This document shows, in pieces, positions 1-5,502 of a DNA stretch of 9,033 nt (within the stretch, counting starts at the first letter, position 1; every line of letters starts with the position of its first letter). Under the pieces are notes generated by a model, which ran no database searches, was not told where the DNA came from, and was given only the letters and a program-made list of their open reading frames with translations. The stretch comes from CAIJMU01 sp035531315 (GTDB taxonomy: Bacteria; Spirochaetota; Spirochaetia; Treponematales; Rectinemataceae), in NCBI GenBank assembly GCA_035531315.1, contig DATKTD010000124.1, positions 1-9,033 on the forward strand, written 5' to 3'. Made by a program: the position numbers and the translations under genes.

Positions 1-216
1 GCGGGAGCCGGAGACGAGGGCGGAAATGGCGAAATCGTGGCCATCGGCCCTGTCCCCGCGGAATGCAGCGAAGAGGCTGCCGAATGCCGCCTTTCGCGAA
101 TCGAGGGAGGCCGTCGAAAAACTGGCCGAGGCCGTCCCGCGTAGGCTGGCGTCGAGGCCGGCGCCACGGAGGATATCGAGGGCCTCCGCCGCGGAAAAAA
201 CCAATGAGCTAGCCAT
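1..216 (-). CDS. murF: Mur ligase N-terminus, probably MurF (partial, runs off left edge)
   Basis: Only the first 72 codons are present; the frame is open to base 1. The visible part matches the N-terminal, UDP-MurNAc-peptide-binding domain of Mur ligases: DSR at residues 39-41, then GSLFAAFRGDRADGHDF at about 46-62, corresponding to the family pattern DSRxxxxGxLFxAxxGxxxDGHxF. If this is MurF, the cytoplasmic enzyme adds D-Ala-D-Ala to the UDP-MurNAc-tripeptide using ATP. The ATP-binding and ligase domains lie outside the window. The ATG at 216 overlaps the end of the upstream FtsL-like gene by 8 nt and has AGGCGG nine bases upstream, so translational coupling is likely. MurE has a similar N-terminus and cannot be excluded. 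MurF is preferred because of the DGHDF wording and because, as I recall, treponemes carry murF directly after the small FtsL-like gene. Confidence 0.72.
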   Translation of the reverse strand, partial: MASSLVFSAAEALDILRGAGLDASLRGTASASFSTASLDSRKAAFGSLFAAFRGDRADGHDFAISALVSGSR

Positions 217-535
217 TGCCCTTGACCGCCTGGGTTGGCGCCGGCGCGGCGGCATCGCTGGTGGACTTGGAAGGCTGCGTCTCGATGAAGATGCGCCTTT
301 CGGCCGTTGCCCGCTCCAGGCCGAGTTTCGAGGCGAGCTCGTTGGCCCTCTCCCTGTTCTCGAGCACCGAGATGCCGCCTATGAGCTTCGCGTTCGCCTC
401 GACCCAGGATTCCTGCTGGTGTTCGAGTTCGCGGGCCTCGGCGACGAGGCTCGCCTGCCTGCCCGCCTGCCAAACGACGCCCAGCAACATGAGGGGCATC
501 GAGCCGATCATGGCGAGGACCTGCCAGCGCTTCAT
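209..535 (-). CDS. ftsL: FtsL-like small bitopic division protein
   Basis: A 108-residue protein with a very short cytoplasmic N-terminus (MKRW), one hydrophobic segment at about residues 5-23, and a polar heptad-like region at about 27-75 that could form a coiled coil. It ends in a low-complexity tail rich in Ala, Thr, Ser and Pro (about 88-108). The stretch NRERANELASKLGLERA near residue 60 resembles the segment before the end of FtsL/DivIC proteins (ER..ELA..LGL). FtsL proteins bridge FtsB/FtsQ and the septal synthase FtsW/FtsI in the divisome. Primary sequence conservation in this family is very low, so the call rests on topology plus position between rsmH and a Mur ligase gene. The start overlaps the rsmH stop as ATGA, with GGAG nine bases upstream. 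This ATG is preferred over longer readings of the frame, which run through rsmH. Confidence 0.68.
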   Translation of the reverse strand: MKRWQVLAMIGSMPLMLLGVVWQAGRQASLVAEARELEHQQESWVEANAKLIGGISVLENRERANELASKLGLERATAERRIFIETQPSKSTSDAAAPAPTQAVKGNG

Positions 536-1590
536 GCCGCCACACTCCCCGGAACGAGCTTCTCGGCCACGCGAAGCTTGGCGCTCCTCGATGCCGGATT
601 GAACGCGACCTCGGTTTCGGTCGCCTCGAGGGGCTTGCGGAAAGGAAGGGAGAAGGAAGTCGAGTTGTCCATACCTTCGATGATCGGCCTGGCTTCGGCC
701 GGAGCCAAGGACCTTTCGAGACGTCCGGCAAGGGTCTTGAAAATGGTCTTGGCTATCCTGTCCTCGAGGGAATGAAAGGTGATGACGGCGACCCGGCCGC
801 CGGGGGCGACGAGGCGGGCCGCGAGGGCGATCCCCCGCGAGGCCCTGCCGAGTTCGTCGTTCACGGCGATGCGGAGGGCCTGGAAGGTCCTCGTGGCGGG
901 ATGGATGCGCCCATGTCGATAGGAGGCCGGCACCGCCCCGAAGACGATCTCCTCCAGGCGGCCGCTCGTGCGGATGGGCGAGGAGCGCCGCGCCTCGACG
1001 ATGGCCCGGGCGATGCGTCGCGAAAGACGTTCCTCGCCGTATTCGTAGATGATGCGGGCCAGTTCCTCCTCGCGCTCGCCATTGACGATATCGGAGGCCG
1101 AGACCGGAGAATCGGGCGAAAGCCTCATATCGAGGGCCTCGTCCTTCGCGGACAACGAAAAGCCCCTGCCCGACTCCACGAAATGAAACATGGAGACGCC
1201 GAGATCGAGAAGGATGCGATCGGGCCGGCGCGACGCGAGCGAGGCCTGGGGCATCCGCGGGTCCGGGCGACGAAGCTGCTCCCGCTTCGCCGCGGCCTCC
1301 GCGGCCTCCGATGCCTCTGCCTCGGCAACCATGGCCGCGAGAACCTCGTCGAAGAAACCGAGCCGGAAGGACATCCGGTCGCCGAAGGGGGCGAGGCGCT
1401 CCCGCGCCTTGGCCTGGATGACGGGGTCGGCATCGATGCCGACATAGCGCACCTGGGGCCACGTAGAGAGGAAGGACTCCGCATGCCCGCCCTCTCCGAG
1501 GGTGCAATCGAGGAAGCGGCTCTCATCCGGGCCCGGCAGGAGGGCGGCGCGGAGCTCTTCGAGCATGACGGGAAGGTGTACTATCGCCAT
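532..1590 (-). CDS. rsmH: 16S rRNA (cytosine-1402-N4)-methyltransferase RsmH
   Basis: A 352-residue SAM-dependent methyltransferase that modifies C1402 of 16S rRNA in the ribosomal P site (older name mraW). Visible family motifs, in order: HLPVMLEE (5-12), the SAM-binding loop LDCTLGEGGHA (27-37), GIDADP (51-56), RILLDLGVS (125-133), SGRGFSL and LDMRL (about 140-157), HPATRTFQALRIAVNDEL (230-247) and ITFHSLEDR (270-278). The protein is longer than the usual 300-315 residues. Most of the excess is an Ala/Glu/Arg-rich insertion at about 87-123, between the third strand and the RILLDLG motif. The form SMFHFVESGRGFSL looks spirochaetal. The gene starts 1 nt after the mraZ stop and shares ATGA with the FtsL-like gene. 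No good Shine-Dalgarno sits close to the start (a G-run is about 13 nt away), so coupling to mraZ translation is likely. Confidence 0.96.
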   Translation of the reverse strand: MAIVHLPVMLEELRAALLPGPDESRFLDCTLGEGGHAESFLSTWPQVRYVGIDADPVIQAKARERLAPFGDRMSFRLGFFDEVLAAMVAEAEASEAAEAAAKREQLRRPDPRMPQASLASRRPDRILLDLGVSMFHFVESGRGFSLSAKDEALDMRLSPDSPVSASDIVNGEREEELARIIYEYGEERLSRRIARAIVEARRSSPIRTSGRLEEIVFGAVPASYRHGRIHPATRTFQALRIAVNDELGRASRGIALAARLVAPGGRVAVITFHSLEDRIAKTIFKTLAGRLERSLAPAEARPIIEGMDNSTSFSLPFRKPLEATETEVAFNPASRSAKLRVAEKLVPGSVAA

Positions 1591-1591
1591 T

Positions 1592-2035
1592 TTACAGTGT
1601 GAGCCCCCCCAACTCTTCGGCCGCGGCCTTGAACTCCGACTCGTTTTCTTCCCAGTATTTCCGGTACTCGTCGGCGTCCCAAATCTCTATGTACTTCGCG
1701 ATGCCCAGGATGACGCATTCCTTCGTCAGCCCCGCCCACTCCCTCAGGCTCTGGGGAATGGAAATCCGCCCCATCTTGTCGACCTCGACCTCCTGGGCCG
1801 GCGCGAGAATCCGCCTCTGGATGAGGCGGGCCTTGGCCTGGAAGAGGGGGGTGGAATCCATCAGTTTCTTCGAGAGCGTCTCCCATTGCTCCGGCGGAAA
1901 GAGCCAGAGACAGCGATCGACGCCCTGGGTAAGGACAAGGGATGAATCCGGGAGCTCTCCCCTAAGTCGGACGGGGAGGGAGAGTCGCCCCTTCTCGTCA
2001 AGACTGTTGCGGAATTCGCCAGTCAGCAGGTTCAT
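1592..2035 (-). CDS. mraZ: Transcriptional regulator MraZ
   Basis: A 147-residue protein of the usual MraZ length, with the two SpoVT/AbrB-like half-domains of the family. The first repeat holds LDEKGRLSLP (residues 12-21) and the second VDKMGRISIP (85-94); DxxGR is the family signature in each. The N-terminus MNLLTGEFRNSLDEKGR is typical. MraZ forms a ring-shaped oligomer that binds direct repeats of TGGG-type sequence upstream of its own gene and controls the dcw cluster. It is the first gene of the minus-strand cluster. The ATG at 2035 has AGGA about seven bases upstream (2044-2047), and four phased GTGGG-like units overlap this leader, which suggests autoregulation. The C-terminal extension after residue 120 is acidic. 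Confidence 0.97.
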   Translation of the reverse strand: MNLLTGEFRNSLDEKGRLSLPVRLRGELPDSSLVLTQGVDRCLWLFPPEQWETLSKKLMDSTPLFQAKARLIQRRILAPAQEVEVDKMGRISIPQSLREWAGLTKECVILGIAKYIEIWDADEYRKYWEENESEFKAAAEELGGLTL

Positions 2036-2069
2036 CCACTAGTTCCTACTTTTTCCCACTTTTTCCCAC
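2035..2069 (-). promoter_or_regulatory. MraZ-box array, four units at a 10-bp period
   Basis: On the minus strand four units follow one another at exactly 10 bp: GTGGG (2069-2065), GTGGG (2059-2055), GTAGG (2049-2045) and GTGGA (2039-2035). The first two are perfect copies of GTGGGAAAAA. The third unit contains the mraZ Shine-Dalgarno, and the fourth ends on the first base of the mraZ ATG. Direct TGGG repeats with 5-nt spacers are the known MraZ operator layout, and the units lie just downstream of the mraZ promoter. Binding here could block both promoter clearance and translation initiation. The repeats are seen directly; the MraZ assignment is inferred from the family and position. Confidence 0.82.
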
Positions 2070-2073
2070 CGTT

Positions 2074-2104
2074 TTTATACTATCGGGACAAAGTGGCATG
2101 TCAA
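2074..2104 (-). promoter_or_regulatory. Sigma-70-type promoter of the mraZ cluster
   Basis: The minus strand carries a perfect -35 hexamer TTGACA (2104-2099). Two -10 readings are possible: TATAAA (2079-2074, 5 of 6 matches, 19-nt spacer) or TAGTAT (2082-2077, 4 of 6, 16-nt spacer). The start site would fall close to 2065-2072, on the first MraZ repeat, leaving a leader of about 30-35 nt. Confidence 0.68.
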
Positions 2105-2152
2105 CGAAAAGTGGACGGAATCGAAGCGACAGAATTAATATTCTTGACGAAA

Positions 2153-2168
2153 ACAGCCCTACGGCTGT
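2153..2168. repeat. Short inverted repeat ACAGCC-N4-GGCTGT
   Basis: A perfect 6-bp inverted repeat with a 4-nt centre lies between the mraZ promoter and the small plus-strand gene. A TTGACG hexamer (2144-2149) precedes it, but I see no convincing -10 at the right distance. It could be an operator or a leader hairpin, or could be chance. Confidence 0.3.
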
Positions 2169-2227
2169 GTAGGTGGGACAAATCGGCCGGACTTGCGCCT
2201 TCGAAGGCCTCGGAGTATCAAGTATCG

Positions 2228-2467
2228 ATGCTCATGAGAGAAAACTACCTGGTCTTCCCTGAGGGCGAGACCCAGGAAATAGGAAGGGGCCTTCCCTTCG
2301 ACGCCCTCGTGGACCTGAACGGGAAGCCCCTCAAGCCTCCCCTGCCGACAACGCGGATGATCGCCTACCGGGTGGTCAAGATCAGACGCGAGGAAGGGAA
2401 GGGTCTGGAGCGCTCCTGGCACTACCTCGAGCTGGTGCCGGCTTCCGAACTCTCAGCCTATCTCTGA
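2228..2467 (+). CDS. Small conserved-looking hypothetical protein (79 aa)
   Basis: I do not recognise this protein. It is about 79 residues with mixed polar and hydrophobic content, no membrane segment, no signal peptide and no cysteine. It contains a compact pattern, VFPEGETQEIGRGLPFDALV followed by the loop NGKPLKPPLPTTR, then YRVVKIRREE and WHYLELVP, which reads like a small beta-rich domain. The frame is open back to a GTG at 2093, but that stretch overlaps the divergent mraZ promoter and has poor codon character, so the ATG at 2228 (GGAG 12 nt upstream) or the ATG at 2234 is more likely. It is divergent from mraZ, with about 190 bp between start codons, and convergent with the ComFB gene (52-nt gap). 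Function unknown. Confidence 0.62.
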   Translation: MLMRENYLVFPEGETQEIGRGLPFDALVDLNGKPLKPPLPTTRMIAYRVVKIRREEGKGLERSWHYLELVPASELSAYL

Positions 2468-2519
2468 TCGAAAACGGGGTTCTGGGCGGAGGCGGAAGCC
2501 AGGGAAGGGGGGCTCTCCC

Positions 2520-3233
2520 CTACTCATCCTCTTCTTCGGAATGGGGAAAGAGGAGGAGGTCCGGGAGTTTCTGGATCCCATGGCGGCCGAAGTCGCCCCC
2601 GGCCTCGCGGTCGGCGGCGATATCGAGCTCGAAAAAGTGCGATAGGGGGTCGAGTCCTGGAACCACGACCCGCAGTTCGAAGGTGAACAGCCGCTTTTCG
2701 CCGGTAGAGGCGGCGGCGAGGGGACAGATCCAGAAGTTGAAGGTTCCCGCGGTCCCCTGGGAAAGGATGAAGGGGTTCTGCCAGTTCGCGTCTGCCATCG
2801 TGGCCTCCACGCCATCGATGACGAGCCTCACCTCGCCTTCGGCGATCGGCTCGAAATTGAGACCGTTGAAGACCCGGCCCATGATTGTGGGAAAATTGAA
2901 GGCAGGCCCCTCGGGCAAGGGCTTCGCCCTGCCTGCCTTGTCGTGGGCGGAGGTCGCCCTGGGTCGATGCGCGACCAGGGACCATCCTTCCCGAGCGAGG
3001 CTGAGCATGTCGGCGCGCTTCTGGATTGTCACCATGAAGTTGCGATCGTTATAGGCCATACCGCGGCTCGACACGATGTATTCGGGCTTCAGGCGGTTGA
3101 GCACGTAGCATGCGACATCGAGTCGGCACTGGGCGCAGGTGCAATAGCCGCGATCGCCTTTCTTGTCCTCTTCCGCGAACATCGCGTCGACCTCGGAGAG
3201 TACCGCCTCCTCGAGGAGATTCCTGATTTCCAT
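2520..3233 (-). CDS. ComFB-domain protein with beta-rich C-terminal extension
   Basis: A 237-residue soluble protein. Residues 1-60 match the late-competence ComFB domain: EIRNLLEEAVLSEVDAMF, then the cysteine cluster YCTCAQC (Cys31, Cys33, Cys36), then LDVACYVLNRLKPEYIVSSRG, which is the family pattern CxxCxxDVxxxxLNxLxPxYV. Cyanobacterial ComFB/CdgR members have been reported to bind cyclic dinucleotides. Stand-alone ComFB proteins are about 90-180 residues. Here residues 112-205 form a second, beta-rich segment (MGRVFNGLNFEPI, VRLVIDGVEA, NWQNPF, GTFNFWICP, FTFELRVVVPG) that resembles a transthyretin or carboxypeptidase-regulatory-like fold, although no export signal is present. The tail is acidic (EEEDE). 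The start at 3233 is chosen because AGGGGG lies 4 nt upstream and the domain begins there; the frame continues 17 codons further upstream. The gene is divergent from the lipoprotein gene. Confidence 0.82.
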   Translation of the reverse strand: MEIRNLLEEAVLSEVDAMFAEEDKKGDRGYCTCAQCRLDVACYVLNRLKPEYIVSSRGMAYNDRNFMVTIQKRADMLSLAREGWSLVAHRPRATSAHDKAGRAKPLPEGPAFNFPTIMGRVFNGLNFEPIAEGEVRLVIDGVEATMADANWQNPFILSQGTAGTFNFWICPLAAASTGEKRLFTFELRVVVPGLDPLSHFFELDIAADREAGGDFGRHGIQKLPDLLLFPHSEEEDE

Positions 3234-3370
3234 CCTGCCCCCTATGTCCTCAACTATCCTCCAAGTGTAACCAAAGCGGCGCAAGCCGCAAGCGGGCCGC
3301 CGCCGAGCCGGACAAAAAGCGGGACCCTCTGTGAAAGTTGGCTTCGAAGGCGCATAATGATGGGGTGAAT

Positions 3371-4153
3371 ATGCGTGGTGTCGCGGTCGGAACGGGCTTT
3401 CTGCTGGCCCTTCTCCTCGGAACGGGGCTGGACTCCTGCGCGAGGGGAAAGAAGCCCTCCCCCGCCCCGGTGGCGGCGACCCTCCCCTCGGGTGGCGCCC
3501 AGACCTATCGCATGACCTCTGCCCAAGGCCCGATGGTCCAGACTACGACGGAGCCGAGACCCGCCCCGCCTACAGATGCCCCCATTCTGGCTCCTGGACC
3601 GGGAGCGCCGGCCGCGCCCCGATACCTCAACATACAGTCCGCTCCCGTGGAGATACTTCCCTCCGACTTCGGCATCGGCCCCCTCGAGAATCTGAAAGCG
3701 CGGGCCGGAACCAGGGGGTCAGGCCCACCGGGACTCGACCTGGCCCTCGCCTCCTTTCTCGATTCCGTGATCGCGGGAAAGCCGAGGCTTTCGGCGGTTC
3801 TCGCGGGGAGGCTCCCCCTCGTCGAGACTATCCTGGCGGGCTTGCCGAGTCCCTCCGACCCAGGAAGCCCCATATCCTATAGACTCGGCGCGGTGAAGGC
3901 GGCCGGCGAGGAGGCCGTGGCGGCCTTCACCCTCTTCGCGGCACCCATCGACCAGGGCGGGCCGGCCCGCCTTCCCCCGCGCTCCGATGGCAGGATCCAC
4001 GCCCGTCTCGTCGGTACCGAATGGCGGATCGAAGACCTGTCATTCGACGCATCGGGGCTTACGTCGGACAGAGCCCTCCCCGATCCGCCCTGGCAGCCAT
4101 CGGCGCCGGGAAGCGCCCTATCCCAGGGCGGGACGACGGAAACCCGGCCATGA
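3371..4153 (+). CDS. Putative lipoprotein with C-terminal NTF2-like segment
   Basis: A 260-residue protein. The N-terminus MRGVAVGTGFLLALLLGTGLDSC is a lipoprotein-type signal: a short basic start, a hydrophobic core, and LDSC as a relaxed lipobox with Cys23 as the lipidated residue. Residues 24-85 are a Pro/Ala/Thr-rich linker. The folded part spans about 86-230: helices at 121-158 (LDLALASFLDSVIAG, LPLVETILAGL), then strands YRLGAVKAAGEEAVAAFTLF (170-189), GRIHARLVG (207-215) and WRIEDLSFD (218-226). A helix pair followed by strands ending in WxIEDL resembles NTF2/Tim44-like domains; this is inference, and the specific function is unknown. GGGGTG sits about 5 nt before the ATG at 3371. Thirteen nucleotides separate it from the downstream PilZ-type gene, so the two are probably cotranscribed. 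Confidence 0.75.
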   Translation: MRGVAVGTGFLLALLLGTGLDSCARGKKPSPAPVAATLPSGGAQTYRMTSAQGPMVQTTTEPRPAPPTDAPILAPGPGAPAAPRYLNIQSAPVEILPSDFGIGPLENLKARAGTRGSGPPGLDLALASFLDSVIAGKPRLSAVLAGRLPLVETILAGLPSPSDPGSPISYRLGAVKAAGEEAVAAFTLFAAPIDQGGPARLPPRSDGRIHARLVGTEWRIEDLSFDASGLTSDRALPDPPWQPSAPGSALSQGGTTETRP

Positions 4154-4166
4154 CAAGGTAGGTCCA

Positions 4167-5435
4167 ATGGCAACAGCCCTCAAGCGAATCGAAAAGGAAT
4201 TCATGCTCGGCGCCGCCCGGGACGAGCGCACCAAGGTCCTCCTCCTCGCCGGTTCGGGCGAATGGCCCGTGGAAATCCGATCGGTGGAATCCGACCACAT
4301 CATCCTCGGGCATTCCATGCCGCTCAGACTCCTGCGGAAGGGCATCCGCTACGAGTTCCGCTTCGTCGTGCGCGAGCAGGCCATGGCCTTCAGGACCCGC
4401 ATCATAGAGATCAAGGACAGCTCGCTGAAGGTCGAGATGCCGGCCAACGTGTACCGCAACCTCGAAAGACGCTATTCGCGCCGGAGCCCGCCCGCCGAAC
4501 TCACCGTCGCCTTCTCCTTCATGGGAGAGCGCTTCGAGCTCTCTTATCCGACGACGCGCGAGTACGCGACGGTCGCTCAGCCCGTCCCCTCCGAGAGTTT
4601 CGACCCCAACGACATCCGCGGTCTCGTACGCAGCTTCAACGAGAGGACCGAGGATCGGGTCAGCGATCGGAGCATCGTCATGTTCAAGGATCGCAGGCCC
4701 GAGAGCATCGAGGAGCGCGTCATTACGAGGACGGGCCGCAGCCTCTTCCTCGCCACCGTCGCGGGCGGCCTTCCCGAGATCGACCCCCTCCAAAAACCGC
4801 GCATCGTGACGCGCAAGGTCTTCACCGAGTGGCTGCGCGAGGAGGGCTTTTCCGCGGAACTGGCCCTCGACGAGCTCGCGCGCTTCGAACGCAACCTTCG
4901 GCAGTCCGGCACCCTCTCCGAGCTCCTCATTCCCATACTCTTCCAGGAATACGTGATCGGCTACGTGAGCCTCGTCAATAAGACGCCGGGTCGCGAGCCC
5001 TTCGACCTGGGCATGCTGGAGACCTTCCACATCTTCTCCCAGATCCTCGCCTGGTCCCTCAAGATCAACGGCTATTTCAAGGGTGCGCCACGCAAGGCCT
5101 CGGAGATCAGCGCGAGGGTCCTCGACGTCTCGGCCGGGGGTCTCCTCTTCGCGAACGACTCGGCGGACATAGGAGCCTCCCTCCGTCCCGAATCGCGCAT
5201 CGATCTCCTCTTCACCCTCGGAGAGCGGAAGGTCAAAGCCTCGGCGGTGGTGCGCAGGACCTGGACCGAGGGCAACCAGAGCTACTACGGCCTCGAGTAC
5301 GACGGGATACAGCCCGAGGATTTCCGCTTCCTCTTCGAGACCCTCTACGGAAGGCCCTTCACCGACGCCGACGGCCTCTCGATCGAGGGGCTCGCGGTCA
5401 GGAAGGCCGTGATCGATTTCGGCGCAAAAAAATAG
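4167..5435 (+). CDS. YcgR-like PilZ protein with the PilZ domain split by a GAF-like insertion
   Basis: A 422-residue soluble protein, probably a cyclic-di-GMP effector. Residues 20-98 look like the N-terminal YcgR/PilZN domain (strands VLLLAGSG, PVEIRSVESDHIILGHS, RYEFRFVVREQAMAFRTRIIEI, LKVEMP). This leads into ERRYSRR (100-106), which fits the RxxxR c-di-GMP motif at the start of PilZ. The second PilZ motif normally follows about 20-30 residues later, but here DVSAGG (DxSxxG) is at 320-325, followed by LLFTLGERKVKASAVVRR and YGLEYDGIQPEDFRFLFETL, typical PilZ strands and the C-terminal helix. The intervening segment, about 145-303, ends with LLIPILFQEYVIGYVSLVNK and a helix, as in GAF domains. 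Some leptospiral proteins of the DUF1577 type may share this layout. SD-like AAGGTAGG (4155-4162) precedes the ATG at 4167. Confidence 0.82.
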   Translation: MATALKRIEKEFMLGAARDERTKVLLLAGSGEWPVEIRSVESDHIILGHSMPLRLLRKGIRYEFRFVVREQAMAFRTRIIEIKDSSLKVEMPANVYRNLERRYSRRSPPAELTVAFSFMGERFELSYPTTREYATVAQPVPSESFDPNDIRGLVRSFNERTEDRVSDRSIVMFKDRRPESIEERVITRTGRSLFLATVAGGLPEIDPLQKPRIVTRKVFTEWLREEGFSAELALDELARFERNLRQSGTLSELLIPILFQEYVIGYVSLVNKTPGREPFDLGMLETFHIFSQILAWSLKINGYFKGAPRKASEISARVLDVSAGGLLFANDSADIGASLRPESRIDLLFTLGERKVKASAVVRRTWTEGNQSYYGLEYDGIQPEDFRFLFETLYGRPFTDADGLSIEGLAVRKAVIDFGAKK

Positions 5436-5463
5436 GACGGGAGGGGCGACAAGGCCACTCCCG
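5426..5463 (-). terminator. Probable intrinsic terminator of the phosphatase/STAS/kinase operon
   Basis: On the minus strand, CGGGAG (5463-5458) can pair with CTCCCG (5443-5438) across a 14-nt loop. This is followed by TCCTA and then seven T (5432-5426). A shifted alternative stem, GGGGCG (5467-5462) with CGCCCC (5448-5443), is also possible. The T-run lies inside the last Lys codons of the convergent PilZ-type gene. Only the minus strand has the T-run, so the site is assigned to the minus-strand operon that ends at 5503. Confidence 0.5.
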
Positions 5464-5502
5464 CCCCGGCTTCCCGCATCGCGAGGAGCCTCCGCCCCTT
5501 CC

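Noticed and set aside
26..775. Plus-strand open frame (249 codons) across the murF, ftsL-like and rsmH region
   Set aside because: It crosses three well-supported minus-strand genes, and its translation is Arg/Ala-rich without motifs.
209..1507. Minus-strand 432-codon reading upstream of the FtsL-like protein
   Set aside because: The first 324 codons are an off-frame reading of rsmH with Arg/Gly/Pro-rich sequence. Only the part from the ATG at 535 is credible.
2093..2227. 45-codon upstream extension of the small plus-strand gene from a GTG
   Set aside because: It lies on the divergent mraZ promoter region, has no Shine-Dalgarno, and is compositionally unlike the rest of the frame.
2506..2521. 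AGGGG/CCCCT hairpin between the convergent small gene and the ComFB gene
   Set aside because: The stem is only 4-5 bp and no T-run follows on either strand, so it is not supportable as an intrinsic terminator.
3353..3358. CATAAT as a possible -10 for the lipoprotein gene
   Set aside because: No acceptable -35 lies 16-18 nt upstream (TGTGAA at 3330-3335), and the implied start site would fall on the ribosome-binding site.
3987..4166. 60-codon N-terminal extension of the PilZ-type protein
   Set aside because: It overlaps the end of the lipoprotein gene, its sequence is Arg/Pro/Ser-rich, and a good Shine-Dalgarno precedes the ATG at 4167.
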